A stretch of 64,000 bases of DNA, taken from contig CAIIXF020000011.1 in the NCBI GenBank assembly GCA_903813345.2, positions 28,080,166-28,144,165 on the forward strand, written 5' to 3'. The translations under genes were made by a program, and so were the position numbers. The notes under the pieces were generated by a model that had not been told where the DNA came from, did no database searches, and worked only from the letters and a program-made list of their open reading frames with translations. Of the stretch, positions 44,421-58,663 are shown piece by piece (position 1 is the first letter of the stretch; each line of letters begins with the position of its first letter). The DNA is from Owenia fusiformis. Lineage: Eukaryota; Annelida; Polychaeta; Sabellida; Oweniidae.

Positions 44421-47400
44421 GGCATCATCAATGTAGAACGGAAATTTTTGTGATTCGCATCGATCAATGTTTTATCATAGTCTTAGGCTGTGATTCTCAA
44501 AAATATTTCTATATCAAGGTTTGAGAATGGTAACTTTCTTATATACTAGTAATACAGTTATGGTAATATAATGAAATTCAATTGTGTTCATGGTATTTTC
44601 TAGAAATAGTTTCCTATCATTCGCTTCTATGATAAAGACAGAGGCAAAGATGTACACAACATTTACATATACTTTTGTAATCTCATGCTATGTATATTTA
44701 CATCAACCTGAACTCCAGGACCCTAATATGGTATAACAGTTATAAAACAACAGTTATGAAATATAATTTTCAACTGGTTTCAAATCATATTATATTTTCT
44801 CACGTTTCATTCATATTTCAATAATATCTTTGTGTCTAAATTATCAGCTTTACAAAATTAATAAATATTAAGATTTGCACGTAGGAACTTAGGGCGTTAC
44901 CCCATATTGCCAAATATTGTTCATTCGATAGTAATTAGTGCAATTAGAGTCTTCAGACAGATAAGAAATTCTATGATCCCATTTATGAATGAGTTATCAA
45001 TTTTTTAATAAAGCTTGTCTTTCAGCTATGAACAAATTAACAACATAGTTTATTAGTGAATTAAAAATAAAAGAAATTCGAGCCTGGATTTTTCAGAAAA
45101 ATATCAGGTATCTTAAGCTTTTTATTTTTATTATTTTTTGAACGTAGAAGTAGAATTATTTAGAATGCTTATTTGGATATATTTTGTAACCCTATTATAG
45201 AGCTATTAATACCTTGGAGCGTAAACACCCTTGTATGTATAGATGGATTTATTTTTTAATAATATGGATATACAAACCACTTGAGACAACCATTAGGTTA
45301 AAAGTACATTGCATTCAATAGATTTTGATAAAACAGCTTTTTATCGGCACTTATTGACTGCTCTGTGTAAAATAAGCCACTGTTTCAATTTCTCTGTATA
45401 TACAAATTAGTTCACCACATACACTGTATCTACCTAGCACATTTTCATGTATTTCACTCGCATTCCTCTGCGTTAAACTCTGTGTGTATGAGTGAAGCCT
45501 TTAGGACCATTGTTATTTCATATTCAGCATCACCGACAGATAATTATAGTCCAGAGCGTCAAATTTCTATTTCCACATTCACAAATATATTCAAAATTGT
45601 AAATAAGAAATATGTATATTAGTAGCTAGGCTTAAAAATGAGAGTACAAAGCTATCTATCTACATATATGTACAGCATAGTAGTATAGTAAAGATCTATT
45701 GGCCACATTATATATATAAATGGCACATTTATATTGCTGTATATCATCTATAAAATATCATACATTGTAAAAATAAAATTTTATTCTATTCTTCCCATAT
45801 TGATTGAGAATTTAAATAATATTTGTGCTTAAATTAATTAAATGAATTATAAATCAAAAAATGCAATCTCTATGATGAATGTTGAGATTATCTGTATCTT
45901 GATAATTGTGACTGATAAAAGAAAAACGTTTTTAATGAAATGAATAAATAAGGAGCTGGTCAAAACCGACATTAAAACGTAAGATCTAGATGTACATGAT
46001 TGGTTTCAAAACAATGAATTATAGATTTTCAAATGGTTCCAACTGGTGCATATCAACTATTATTCCTCGGTGATTTGACAAATGGTATCAATTGGTGATT
46101 TCTATTGGTACCATTTGGTCACTTACAATGGTGCCATTTGGTCGGTTTAATAGTTCACTATTTCTGTTTTTTTAAGGTCGGGTATATTAAACACATAACT
46201 CATAACATATTTTCCAATTTAAAAATGACTTAATCAACAGAAATGGCTTGTCCTGCGAGAATAATGTGAGCTTTGTTATTATCAGTGGCTTTGTTGTAAG
46301 AGGATATGCACTTGTAGATATGTATGAGAATATACACAGGCATACAAATGAAATAAAAAAATCAAAATTGATTTTTGACTATATTTTAAAAACATATCTT
46401 TTTTGTCATACTTGAATTGTGAAAGTAATGTCTGTGTACAACTTGAAAAGTTAAATGATTGAGCTCTTTACGACACAAGCATGACAAGTTATCTAACGAG
46501 ACAGTATGTTAAGGAAAGACAAGGAGAGTGTTTAGCTATATTAAGTTATTGTGATGCCATGCTGAAACAGATCACAAAGATGTCCAATTCTGCACACCTT
46601 AAGGAATCATTGTTGTTAACTAATCATGCTTATGTTAATAAAGCAGCTTCAGATGAAATGTTTAATTAAAGGGGCAACTAAGGAGGCAAGTTAAGGATAC
46701 CATTTTGATAAATTGTCATCAATTTTTAAAAACATTACAGAATTCGTGGCCATTGTTGTTTTCTAGAGAATCTGATTCAGATGTTTTTTCAGAAAAATAC
46801 TTTCATTTCTATGGTTATTAAGCAAAATTCCTTACAAAATGACATCCCCTCCTCCAATTTGATGAATCTGAAAATTCTTACTTCCATATTTGATCAGTTA
46901 TCTAAAATTATTTCCCAGATAAAAAAGAGACAGTTTGGATTGCTTTGCCATATATCATAAAATTATTGCTTCTCTCAAATCTGTCAATTCTTTGCTGCCT
47001 CTTTAATAGACATTACACATGGGCAAACAGCAAAAAAACTGTACTAAATGTGCCACTATACACACTGTAAAAAGTAAACATATTTTGTAATGAAATCTTT
47101 TTGTAAGACAATATACATGAAATGGTAAATCAACAACACAGTGTTATGTTTATTTAGGAATTAGGGAATTAAAGATGTTCAAAAAGTTTTGCACAAATAT
47201 GTGAAGCTATAAGAATGATTGAGCAATCTTGTTTATATTTGGTAAGTAGGTACCCCATCCCCATTCTTATATATTTACAACCTGGGTGGACTACCAATCC
47301 TTATTACTCAGTTTGTTTACATAACTAAGGATTATAAGCTTTGATGATCTTTTCAGTAAAAATGGTAAATAAGGATCGATTGTCCAACCAAGGTGTTTAG

Positions 47401-47912
47401 AGGTTACTGTTTTGTAGTTCTTGTTTGAAAATAAACATGAGGCCCTATTCACAAAGCTATCATAGTCAATAATAGAAAGCCATTGGATTTAAGCGAACTT
47501 ATAACATACCTATGATGATGTATAGTGCAAAGTGTACACAAGACAGCGGGCCAATATGTTTTGAAAAGCCCGCGTCCGCTAACTTTCTGATTGGTCAAGG
47601 CGCTGACGTCATAACTAATCAATCGAAGATAAAACTGCGCGAGCAATTTTTCTAAACTCATTTCAATCATATAGTGACATAACCTTTAAATACGAAGTGA
47701 TCGTAACACGAATATATACGATACAAGTCTGAATGTACTCGTTCGGGTAATGACCTGGCATTGTCATTTTCCTTTGTTCTCAAGACAATTTAAAGTTACA
47801 TTATATACTGTTTACCAGTTTGGCTTTCATGATATGTTTGAATGACATAATTGTAACACCATTAACAAATATACCTTCAAAATTAAAGTAATTTCCCATA
47901 ATATTTGTAACA

Positions 47913-48470
47913 TATCAGATATGCCATTTTGAATATTTTAGCTTGTGATACGCTAACACACCCCCTCATCTTCCTTACTTAACACATTAAGCAGTAATAT
48001 TCAAAAGAGGAACTTAAAATCTGTAAAACTTCAATAACTGTTAACACCAGATCATTCACAAATATTGATTCACATACATATGATTATCACAAAACTTGTT
48101 TTTCATTATGCTAAAGTTGAAGTTCAAAACAAGTTAAATAACCTTTACATGTAGGTGCTAAAACATGCATCTTTTTGTATCTATTACATCAAGTCAATGG
48201 CCATATGTAAGCTTTATGAATAATTTTGGAAACCCAAATTCTCCAGTTTTTCTGCGGCGACGCGGAATCACAGAATTCTAGTATCTGTGATATAATGCCA
48301 TTTTGAAGATTTTAGCTTGTGATAAGCTATACACCCCAAAATTTCAAATGAGGAACATAAAATCTGTAAAACTTTAATAACTGTTAACACCGGATCATCC
48401 ACAAATATTTATTTCACATGTATATGATTAGCACAAAACTTGTTTATCAATATAGTTAAAGTTAAAAATG
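47913..48470 (+). repeat. Diverged direct duplication of about 190-220 bp
   Basis: Segments 47913-48135 and 48284-48470 share atgccattttgaa, tttagcttgtgata, aaatctgtaaaact, aataactgttaacacc, acaaatatt and cacaaaacttgttt in the same order. Function unknown. Confidence 0.75.
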
Positions 48471-51037
48471 TGCATCATGGGATTTTCCGATCTATAAATA
48501 TTTCTTCTGCCTTTTCTCACAAACAAACAGTCAATCCTTTATAAACATTTCGTAATTTGAGACAATTTTTTAATTTGCACTGTGCATTTATTGGATCGAA
48601 CACGGTACTTATAACCACATAGTTCTGATTCATGAATGTTCTGTTTGTTTGGAATCTAGTTATCTAATTTTAATATTTTTTACCATGGAATCTTTTTCTG
48701 AATCATGCACTGGTATATTCTTGTTACATTTAAAACATGTAGAAACCTCTAAAAGAGAAATTAATGAAAATGCAGAAAATCACCAGCCTGGTCCATCACA
48801 TCACAACATTTAGTCATACTTTCTAAATGATCGTTTATAATAACTTTTTTACAATGGCATTTTTTATTTTATAGCATATTAGGATGATGTTTTATCAAAA
48901 GAACAATCTGATACTTTATCATACATTGCTTAGGGCACTGACCAAGAATTTTTGTCACCTTCCTCTAAAAAGGTAAACATTATCAAGCCATCATTATGAT
49001 TTATGGCGTCTTAATAGACTTCTCGTGAAATCTGATCCGATCAATTTATGTTTCAGTCTGATGTTTTAGAATTTCAGTTTTTTAGTAGCTTCACAGGTTC
49101 AGCTTGTTTGGATTCACTATTTTTCAAATCCCCTGTTTAAGCTCATAAGTAGTTACTGTAACTTTGGTTGTTTTAACACTATTTGATTGAATTAAATTTT
49201 CAGATTTTGACATTTCACAATTGGTGACATATTGGTATGGTCTTCAATTTTTGTGGACAGTGTTCAGCGGTTAGTGAATGTTAGTGCCTTGTCTTAAATT
49301 GCTAAATTCACCAAAATAAAATGGGTGTCAAATAACTGATGTTACAGTAATTCATCTAAATAGCTCATTGCATCAGTCCAGGCATGAAGTCAGAGATTAT
49401 GTTGATATTTTGGAAGATAGAATATCAATCGATCTTGCACTTATTGATGTTGAGTGTTGTCTAAAAGGTGTTGGACATTTTCTTGGAGCAAATTTGTAAG
49501 CATAACAATTAATACTTATGCCGGGGTGACCCTCGTATGTGACAATCATTGGTTATAGTGCAGCGTATTCTTGAAACATGTAATATTTTAGTGTTCTTAA
49601 TAAATACATATTTTCTTGATCTTTAAGGTTTATTGATGTATGAGATTTGCAAAGAATCCTACCCTTGACTCGTCCTTGCCCAACATGTCACCATTTGCAT
49701 TCATGGTATTTACATTGACAGCATGTGTTAAGAACTTTTCATAAAATCTTACGAAAATTATATTTTAGACAATAAAAAGTATACCATTTGATCTTAGGGA
49801 ACATTAATTTTATATCTTTAACTATGGTTTTTCAAAATAACTGGAACTAGATTTTTCATCTCTTCTATCTAAGTCAAAGACATAGCCACAGTGTTTCAAA
49901 TACTCGGATAAAAATTAGTCAGAGTTCGTTAAAGTATAACAACTGGAGAAATTCCTTTGAATTCTAGCTGACTTTCAGCTTTTTGTGATATGGATCTACT
50001 AGGTATGTATACAGTATTATACTTGTAACATGTTCCATTTTATATATACTGCAGTACAAGCAAACAGAAAGATTAGACTAGAAAATGGCAAATCCACAGA
50101 ATAGCAAATCCTAACCAACAAACTATTCATGAATATAAGATATACACAAATTAAATAAAAAAGATATGAATGTGATCGATTTCAATAGCCATTCTGTAAA
50201 TCCCAACATCAGGCATCAATTTAGATTTTCATGAGTCCAAAAAATGAATCAAAAATTATATAATATTTGCAATCTTCTGAAAAATACCTTACATCATACT
50301 TCAGAGAGCTCTTAAAATGTTTTCTCAATTCTCGTATATACCTCCCTGAGGTCAGGCCCAAAAAATGAAATATCATAATCACTACTACTTATGCGACACC
50401 CTATGTGTGTATGAGTATGAAAAAAGTCATATTTTCCCCATAGTATTACCATCACTTCAGCACTGCTCAGGTTTCACCCATCGTCATAATTCAACCATCA
50501 TTAAATATTTGTCATACTGCACAATGGCTCAATCAGGATAATTATATATGAAAGTTTGGGGAAGACTTAATGCCCCTGCCCCTTAGCTACTGAGCTTCAT
50601 AGGTGAGTAAAGAGATGGTAGTTTAACGGAAGTTTAATGGGACAGGCCATTAAATGAGTGTTATTATATTTCAGTGATTTATTGTTGAAAAAATAATCTG
50701 CTAGTCTGGGTTCTTTAATGGGGTATTTTAGGTGACAAGGTGATGAGGTAGGTGTTAGTTTGTTTGATTACCTGGAGGACTGTCACCTCAACTTAGGGTG
50801 ACATTATTGAATAGTACTTAACATTATCGAAAACCTAAGTTAGGTCTAGTGGGTGATAAGATGACGGGGCAATTTAAGGTTTCTTTGCATATTCTTCCAA
50901 GATGGCTACTAAATTCATAATGGTTGCCTCATACAGAAGAAATGTGATATAATAACTCAAATACCAGTTCTAATGGTGTCTCAAATGGCAACAAATGGCA
51001 GGTGGTGACATTTTGCATGTTAATGCTTTGTTGATTA

Positions 51038-54000
51038 TCCCAACGAACGATGTTCGGTAGGGATATAGTGAAGCCCTCCGTCCGTCCGTCAGTCTGTCAG
51101 TCAGTCCGTCCGTCCGTCCGTCCGGAAGATAACTCAAATATTAGTGGACAGATTTTCTTCATATTTGGTGGAAAGATATATATTGATAAAAAGTTTTACG
51201 CAAAAAAAAACCAAAATTCTAAACCAAAGTAATTAATATTATTGTTTGAAATTTTGGTAGTATATTCGCAACATCTATCTATTTCACATATATTCCGTGT
51301 TTTTCATCCTGACCCCCAGGGGACGTGTATGGGGGGTCAGGAAAACAGAAATTTTCGCTAATTTTTAGATCTTTCTGAAGTATAGCTTTATTATACTCAA
51401 ATGAAAGGCAATTAAGAGTAGATTGCAAATATTGTATCTTTTTTCTGATTCAAGTCTCGTAAAATTCAAAATGGCCGTCTAATGTACGATTTCGCAATAA
51501 TTTTTCGATCCCTTCAAAGTATGGCTATATAATACTCAAATTGAAGGAATTTTGGAATAGATAACAATTATGGTATTATTTTTCAAATTTGTACCTCAGA
51601 AAATTCAAAATGGATTTTTTCAAGATGGCTGCCGCTTTAAAAATGACGGGACTTTTTCGCAAAAATCATAAATTTTCCATTCTAATCCAAAGTAATTAAT
51701 ATTATTGTTTGAAATTTTGGTAGTATATTCGCAACATCTATCTATTTCACATATATTCCGTGTTTTTCATCCTGACCCCCAGGGGACGTGTATGGGGGGT
51801 CAGGAAAACAGAAATTTTCGCTAATTTTTAGATCTTTCTGAAGTATAGCTTTAGTATACTCAAATGAAAGGCAATTAAGAGTAGATTGCAAATATTGTAT
51901 CTTTTTTCTGATTTGAGCCTCGTAAAATTCAAAATGGCCGTCTAATGTACGATTTCACAATAATTTTTCGATCCCTTCAAAGTATGGCTATATAATACTC
52001 AAATTGAAGGAATTTTGGACTAGATAACAATTATGGTATTATTTTTCAAATTTGTACCTCAGAAAATTCAAAATGGATTTTTTCAAGATGGCTGCCGCTT
52101 TTAAAATGATGGGACTTTTTCGCAAAAATCATAAATTTTCCATTCTAAACCAAAGTAATTAATATTTTTGTTTGAAATTTTGGTAGTATATTCGCAACAT
52201 CTATCTATTTCACATATATTCCGTGTTTTTCATCCTGACCCCCAGGGGCCGTGTATGGGGGGTCAGGAAAACAGAAATTTCGCTAATTTTTAGATCTTTC
52301 TGAAGTATACACTAGGGCAGAGCATTTGTACTGAAAGGAGCATTTTCAGTACAAATATGTACTGAAAAATGTACTGAATTTTTAAGTATATTTTCAGTAT
52401 AAATATATACTGAAAAATATACTTAAAATTTCAGTGCAAATTTCAGTATAAATATGTACTGAAAAATGTACTGAAATTTTAAGTACATTTTTCAGTATAT
52501 ATTTATACTGAAAAATATACTGAATTTTAAGTGCAAATATGTACTTAAAAATATACTGAAATTTAAGTGTGATTTTAAGTGCAAATATGTACTGAAAAAT
52601 ATACTGAAATTTAAGGGCATATTTAAGTGTAAATTTATACTGAAAAATATACTTAGATTTTGAATTACGACATCTTCCTGACTTTGACATCTATACCATG
52701 GATTTTGCTATACTCGAACAAATGAGGTTCTATGTTCATGTTATATATTTCAATTTTGATATCAATTAATTAATTTGCTCAAGCAATATGAGTGAAAATC
52801 TCATGAAAAACTTATTTTTAAGACTGAGAAAATGTGTACCTTTAATGTTTTTGAATTTTAGAACTTAATAAGGTAGAATGTATCTAGAAACCTCAAAAGG
52901 TATGGAATACACATGTTATGTACGATCAGTTTTTAATAAAGGGTTTATCCCTCAGGAAATATGGGTATCCAAAACCTCCCAGTAAATAACCCTTATATAT
53001 CCATTATATTTGATAGGTTTGATCGGGCTAAAAAGAAATTTATTGATGGAGAAAATGCAATCAGATATTATTACAGGATGCGTCTTAAATAATTAAATCC
53101 AAAAACATAACTTCTAAAAAGGAAATCCTGTTGGGGGGGGGGGGGGGGTTTCAGGGGTCCAAGCGAACCCCCCCCCCCCCCGCCAAAAATTATTTTAAAA
53201 TCATGCACTTTTTCACCATTCTAAGAACTTTTTGAGTGATTTAGAGTTTATAAAGTATGCCTTACATTTACGTTTTCTCTTATTTCCATTATTGGGCACA
53301 AATATTTCTCATTGCATATATTTATACTTAAAATTATCCTTAAATTTCAGTATATTTTTCAGTACATTTTTATACTGACTTTTGCACTTAAATTTCAGTA
53401 CATTTTTCAGTATATATTTGTACTTAAATTTATCCTTAAATTTTCAGTGCATTTTTCAGTATATTTTTGCACTTAAATTTGTCCTTAAAATTCAGTACAT
53501 TTTTCAGTACATATTTATACTTAAATTTGAACTTAAAATTCAGTATATTTTTCAGTACATGAATTTGTACTGAAAAATATACTGAAAAAAATTCAGTGCA
53601 TTTTTCAGTACAAAAATATACTTAAATTTGTACTGAAATAAAACTAGTACATTTTTCAGTACATATTTGTACTGAAAACGCTCCTTTCAGTACAAATGCT
53701 CTGCCCTAGTGATAGCTTTATTATACTCAAATGAAAGGCAATTAAGAGTAGATTGCAAATATTGTATCTTTTTTCTGATTCAAGCCTCGTAAAATTCAAA
53801 ATGGCCGTCTAATGTACGATTTCGCATTAATTTTTCGATCCCTTCAACGTATGGCTATATAATACTCAAATTGAAGGAATTTTGGAGTAGATCACAATTA
53901 TGGTATTATTTTTCAGATTTGTACCTCAGAAAATTCAAAATGGCTGCTTTGCAGAAATTTGCAATTCTAAAATCTAAATTTTTCAATTTTAACCAAAGTA

Positions 54001-54080
54001 ATGGTTATAATTGATTGGAATTCGGTAATTGATATTTTGTTCGTTGGGATTTGCTTCTCCGCGGAGTTGCCATTATCTAG
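51038..54080 (+). mobile_element. Pearl/Helitron-like element, family A copy 2, with nested CACTA element
   Basis: Starts A|TCCCAACGAACG with hairpin CGAACGATGTTCG, then (CCGT)n at 51077-51124. The core is three units of 463 bp (starting 51224, 51687 and 52150), each with tgacccccagggg...tatggggggtca and AAAATGGCCGTCTAATG. The subterminal GTTCGTTGGGAT is inverse to the start, followed by hairpin CTCCGCGGAG and, 10 nt later, CTAG|T. The third unit is interrupted at 52310-53711. No transposase ORF. Confidence 0.85.
52310..53711. mobile_element. 1402-bp CACTA-type foldback element
   Basis: Ends CACTAGGGCAGAGC and GCTCTGCCCTAGTG are the outer part of inverted repeats of at least 66 bp, flanked by ATA (52307-52309 and 53712-53714), a 3-bp duplication as in CACTA/EnSpm elements. 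Subterminal regions are dense arrays of tactgaaaaatatactgaaa / cttaaatttcagtacatttt, alternating on both sides, so the whole element folds back. A run of G then a run of C (53131-53181) marks the centre. Open frames here are low-complexity and not genes. Confidence 0.92.
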
Positions 54081-55134
54081 TTTAAACTGAGAGTATGTTT
54101 TGATGAAGTATGTTTTGATCAGTGGGCTCTGCTACCATTCTGCTACTCAGCTGAATGGGAACAGTATCCTATAAAATACTTTAACTATCAATTTGAAACA
54201 CCAATCAAACCAATAGGTTTTAGCCATTCCTGGAACGACCCATTCAGTAGCTCAACAAATGATATACAGGTTGTTTCATAATGAGCATCTCCAAAAAGTC
54301 AATTTGAGAAGAGGTAGGTCTATAAACATGTACCATTTATGGGCCTATTCTATTCTTGGCAAACTCATTTGGATCAACTAAACATGCTACAAATCAAGAA
54401 ACTACAAATGCTATGTCTTTGACCTTTATTTATTACAATCCAAAAAGATATTTCCTGATGAATAACCCACATTATGAAACATCTTGTATTTTTACTTCCA
54501 AGCATAAGTATACATTATAAGTTGTACTTTCACATTGTGCAAAATCTCTCTAATGTTCCAGTAATCAAGTTTGAAATTCGTGCCTATAATTTTTAGCCCC
54601 CAAAAATGGTAGAAATTTTTCTTCCCTCATCACATTCTCCTTTTGATATCCAGGTTTGTCTCTTAAAAGATTTCTGGAAGATATCATCGATATTTATTTT
54701 ACAGTATAGCAAAATCTAAATGCCATTGGGACAGTGGACTAAAGCATTCATTTAGGAGAATCATCTTCCACCCTTGGCTCCCATCTGAATGCAGTGAAGA
54801 CTGAATGTACGAAGATGTTTCAGACCTGGGCAATCAAAAAAGTATATTTCAGATGAGACTTCAGTGAAAGAACCATCAACATTAATAAGTGTAGTATTTT
54901 TGGTGAACTTTTGAGCAATGTGGATGATTAATTTCACTTTCTAGCCCAAGGGAAGTTGACACTTTCTCAGGGCGTTCACAACCAGTTCAAGCCATTTACA
55001 CTTCTCAGTCATTTGCCCATGATATAAACTATAATATCCATCAAGATTAGTCAACATTTTTTTAAAAAATTCTGAATGAATGATTTTCTTACATTCCTAT
55101 ACAATTTAGAATGTTAACTACATGTCTTTTATTA
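54081..55134. other. No recognised feature
   Basis: Starts with a short remnant resembling a pearl 3' end (atgttttgatcagtgggctctgctac at 54109-54134). Beyond that I see no gene, array or inverted repeat. Confidence 0.5.
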
Positions 55135-56107
55135 TCCCATCGAACGAAGTTCGGAGGGATATAGGGAACGCCTCCGTCCGTCCGTACGTACGTACGTACG
55201 TACGTACGTAAAAGTACGTACGTACATACGTACGTCTGTACGTACGTCCATCCGTCTGTCCGTCCGGGCAATAACTCAAATACGGTTGGCCAGATTTTGT
55301 TCATATTTTGTACACATATACCCTATTGGGTTAGAAGTTCTGCTCGAAAGCCGATTTTCAAAATGGCCGCTCATTTCAAAATGGTGGCCATTTTAGTGAC
55401 GATTTTACAGTAATTTAGGTGCAATATGTAAAACTGTAATAGCAATATGTTTTAAATGTAAAAAAATTATAAAGGACGTTAATTAAGCGATTTTGTTCAT
55501 ATTTGGTATGTGAATACTATAAGCATGGCACACTGTCCTATGACACTTTTGGTAGAAGGCGGCCATTTTTAAAAAAATTTTGAAAAATGGCGGCCATTTT
55601 AACATATTTCACTATAACTTGAAAAGTAGTGGAGCGATTTTGTTCATATTTGGTATGTGAATACTATAAGCATGGCACACTGTCCTATGACACTTTTGGT
55701 AGAAGGTGGCCATTTTGAAAACAATTTTGAAAAATGGCCGCCATTTTAACGTATTTTCCTATAACTCGAAAAGTAGTGGAGCAATTTTGTTCATAATTGA
55801 TATGTGAATACTTTAAGCATGGCACATTGTCTAATAAAACTTTAGGGAGTAGTCGGCCATTTTGAAAAATGGCCACCATTTTTATGTGTGTCATTTTACA
55901 AGCATGTGTGTGATTTTTCAAAAATTTTAGAGGTGGCTTCTTAAAAGCATATTATTTCTTCTGATGACAACTTGGCTAGTGAGCAACCATTTTGAAATGG
56001 TGGCCTTTCTGGTGTGTTGTTTTATGATATTTGTGCTTCGTTTGTAAAAATGCCAGCCATTTGTGTTCAATGGGATTCGCTACGCTTTGGCGTTGCCGTT
56101 GTTCTGG
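55135..56107 (+). mobile_element. Pearl/Helitron-like element, family A copy 3
   Basis: Starts A|TCCCATCGAACGAAGTTCG (hairpin), then (CCGT)n and a self-complementary (ACGT)n stretch at 55185-55240. Core modules of about 145 bp carry gttcatatttggtatgtgaa, gcatggcacactgtcctatg and tgaaaaatggcggccatttt. The 3' part has GTTCAATGGGAT, hairpin ACGCTTTGGCGT and, 10 nt later, CTGG|T. Confidence 0.82.
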
Positions 56108-57828
56108 TTTCATTTCATCCTATTTTCACTTTCATTACCTCTAATTTTCATTTTAAAACATGACCACACATTTCCTCTAGTGAGAGTTAACCGCAATTGG
56201 GCAGATGATTATACCCATAGACCATAATGAGTATTTAATTATCATGACAGCCCTAGCCCCAAGACTTAAAAGGTCACACGACTTTTTAGCACTAAATCAA
56301 TATGTCATTTACCCGTGATGATTATAAACCTAAACATATGTTTCTCTATATGATTTATTCTGCCTCCTAGGATTGTAATCCATTTAAAGTATTCTTTAAA
56401 GAATCTGATTGTTCGTTTGACCATACATCATATTTTTGTAGTAATGGTAGTCAAATGATTCACTTGCAATTTGCTTGTGGATTTTCACTATATATTGTAT
56501 TTTTATTCTTACGTAATTTAAAAGAAAATTAGACCAAATATCTACAATGACATTATAAGAACTTTTAACTCAAAATTTCCCTTTTTGGAGTAAAAGTCCA
56601 GTGGTATAGTAAAGCTGCAAGATTTGTATTATTAGATGGCATGAGCTGAAGGGGGAATCTCATTTTGCTCTCTTTCTCTTGATTAGATTAGTTATTGGCA
56701 ATTATTTCATAATTTTGATTCGAACATGACTGTATTCACGCCTTCTATAAACTGTTAACAAGGTCAACATTTCACCCGGGTATTATTTGCAAAGAATACC
56801 CCTGGTAATACGTGTAATGTGTGACGTCATAACGGCGGGTCGCAGTAATGGCGGACCATAATGAATATTCGAAACATTTTGATGAGTTTTCATGTTCAAA
56901 TCATAATATAGACCTCAGAGCAGGGGTAATATCGTCGAATACACCCCTTAGGGCTAGCCACAAAAGCTTTCGAACCCCTCACTCCCTTCGGCCATTCATA
57001 GTTTGTGCCTAGTCCTGCGGGGTGTATTTGACAATATTACCCCTGCTCTTTGGTCTATATTTCTTAATTAATTTCTTCCTGGTTATTTCTTTTATACATA
57101 TACACTGTTTAGACTGATGAGTGATTTGATAAAATATGTTTTGGTCAGTGGGATTTGCTACTCAGGGGGGGGGGGTCTGTTTTTTGTTGTTGTAAATGTA
57201 ACCCAATTATGATTATAACTATATGTGATGGAAAATAAGAAGGAGTGTTAGAGGCAAGGGGTTGCATCAACTTTCTCCTTAAGGAGACAGTGGGATAACA
57301 GCTGATGTGGCTACATAAATGTGGAATCTAATGGCCTTAACTAAGCCAGTCAACCTATTAACAGTTTTCAAGGTAAATTTTGAAGAGCTCCACTCTGACC
57401 TCCCTCTTTCATTTAGCCATTTCATTAATCAATTAAATCATCATTATATTCCATTAAAGAGGATCTGTGCCTCTGATGTTTTGTCCTTCATGGTAGTAAA
57501 GTGATCATAAGAACAGATAACAAGGTTACAGATGATGCTCTGTACACCCACCAACAAGGTAAATGTGTGGGAGAAGTAGGCACTTATTGCTTTGAAAATG
57601 ACATTGAAACTAAAAGTATGAACGAGACTAGCACGGTGGCAATTATTCTATTTCCACCAATCAAGCTTGTTAATGGATAATTAGAGCCTTAATAGTGAAA
57701 TAATTAGGGCCAAGGTTAGAATTTACAGAAGCGTTTATTTCTGTTTGATATCAGTTGGGAAACATTGTTTGTTGTTTTTTTGTGATCTGTAACCATGGCC
57801 TTTTGGTGGATCTGGGGACTATATTTTT
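56108..57828. other. Flank with a small foldback element
   Basis: Contains an inverted repeat 56908-57059 and a pearl 3'-end remnant at 57148-57185 (gtgggatttgctactcaggg). TGACGTCA at 56821 sits next to cggcgggtcgc, in what appears to be part of the same repeat. No gene recognised. Confidence 0.5.
56908..57059. mobile_element. 152-bp foldback element
   Basis: Left arm tatagacctcagagcagggg, then taatatcgtcgaatacaccc; the right arm is its inverse (ggggtgtatttgacaatatt, then acccctgctctttggtctat). The loop holds ggctagccacaaaagc. No ORF. Confidence 0.8.
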
Positions 57829-58650
57829 ATCGCACTTTGAAAAAGTGCTATATTGTCATCGTCTTGTGCTGTTGGGCGGGCGGGCGGGACATAAACCAAA
57901 TCTTGTCATCAAATTTCCAGGATAACTGCTTAACTGTTCAACTTGAAATTTTTACAGATGCAAGAGCAGACTAGTACCAAGGTCTGATTAGGTTAAGGGC
58001 ATGCTGGGTAAACTACGTGGTGGCCATTTTGAATTTTTCAACAAATCTTGTCATCAAAATTCCAGGAAAACTACTTATCCGTTCAACTTGAAATTTTTAC
58101 AGATGCAAGAGCAGACTATTGCCAAGATCTGATTAGGTTTTGGGTATGCTGGCTGAATTACATGGTGGCTATTTTGAATTTTTCAATTTGGCGGCCATTT
58201 TGAATTTTTCAACTTGTTCCAAATTGACCAAATTTTTTTTTAAAAACATCTACAAGTTCTCAGAAGTTCAAATCTGACCTTAGATTTCAGATTTGACCTT
58301 TCGTTCACCTTCAGTGACCTTGAAAAGGTCAAAAAAGTTGATTTTCTAAATTGATATTTTGGATTTAAATTTAGGTCAGCTTAATTACAAAACACCTACT
58401 GAGGTCTGAAAAAGTTAAATTTTCAAGGTCGAAGGTCATCAAATTAGGTCACAAACAATGTTATCTAAATTTTCCCAAAGTTCAAGACTACAAATAAATT
58501 CTTGTCATCAAAATTGCAGGAAAACCGCTTACCTTGTCAACTTGAAATGTTTACAGATGCAAGAGCAGACTAGTGCCAAGGTCTGATTAGGTTTTGGCTA
58601 TGCTGGGTAAATTGCATGGTGGCCAGTTTGCTCTTCAAAGTGCGATATTT
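57829..58650 (+). mobile_element. Pearl-like element, family D
   Basis: Begins ATCGCACTTTGAAAAAGTGC, a hairpin, followed by a ggcgggcgggcgggac microsatellite instead of CCGT. Modules with cttgtcatcaaaattccagg, aactgcttaactgttcaact and gcaagagcagactag follow, plus an aaggtcaaaaaag region. CAAAGTGCGAT at 58636-58646 is the inverted complement of the start. No 3' hairpin plus CTRRT is clear. Confidence 0.7.
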
Positions 58651-58663
58651 ACAATGTATCACT

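Larger units (their letters stand above)
42727..51037 (+). other. 3' flank of the kinase gene, no gene recognised
   Basis: The 3' UTR must begin at 42727, but I cannot choose a polyadenylation site; AATAAA-type hexamers are frequent in this AT-rich DNA. It contains MITE copy M4, small degenerate repeats (43930-44070 with acggtac-like motifs, 46020-46150 with accatttggt-like motifs), the 100-bp triplicate at 44150-44420 and a direct duplication at 47913-48470. At 47560-47620 attggtcaaggcgctgacgt looks promoter-like (CCAAT box, CRE), but the same TGACGTCA motif occurs in several MITEs here. Confidence 0.6.

Noticed and set aside
44142-44524. Two overlapping frames of about 80-100 codons downstream of the kinase
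   Set aside because: They arise from a diverged 100-bp tandem repeat and share repeated phrases; no start context or splice signals.
47560-47620. CCAAT plus CRE cluster as a promoter
   Set aside because: No downstream gene found on either strand; the TGACGTCA motif is common in the MITEs of this window.
52394-53573. Frames rich in Tyr, Phe, Ile and Lys on both strands
   Set aside because: They follow the subterminal repeats of the CACTA-type element and have no independent support.
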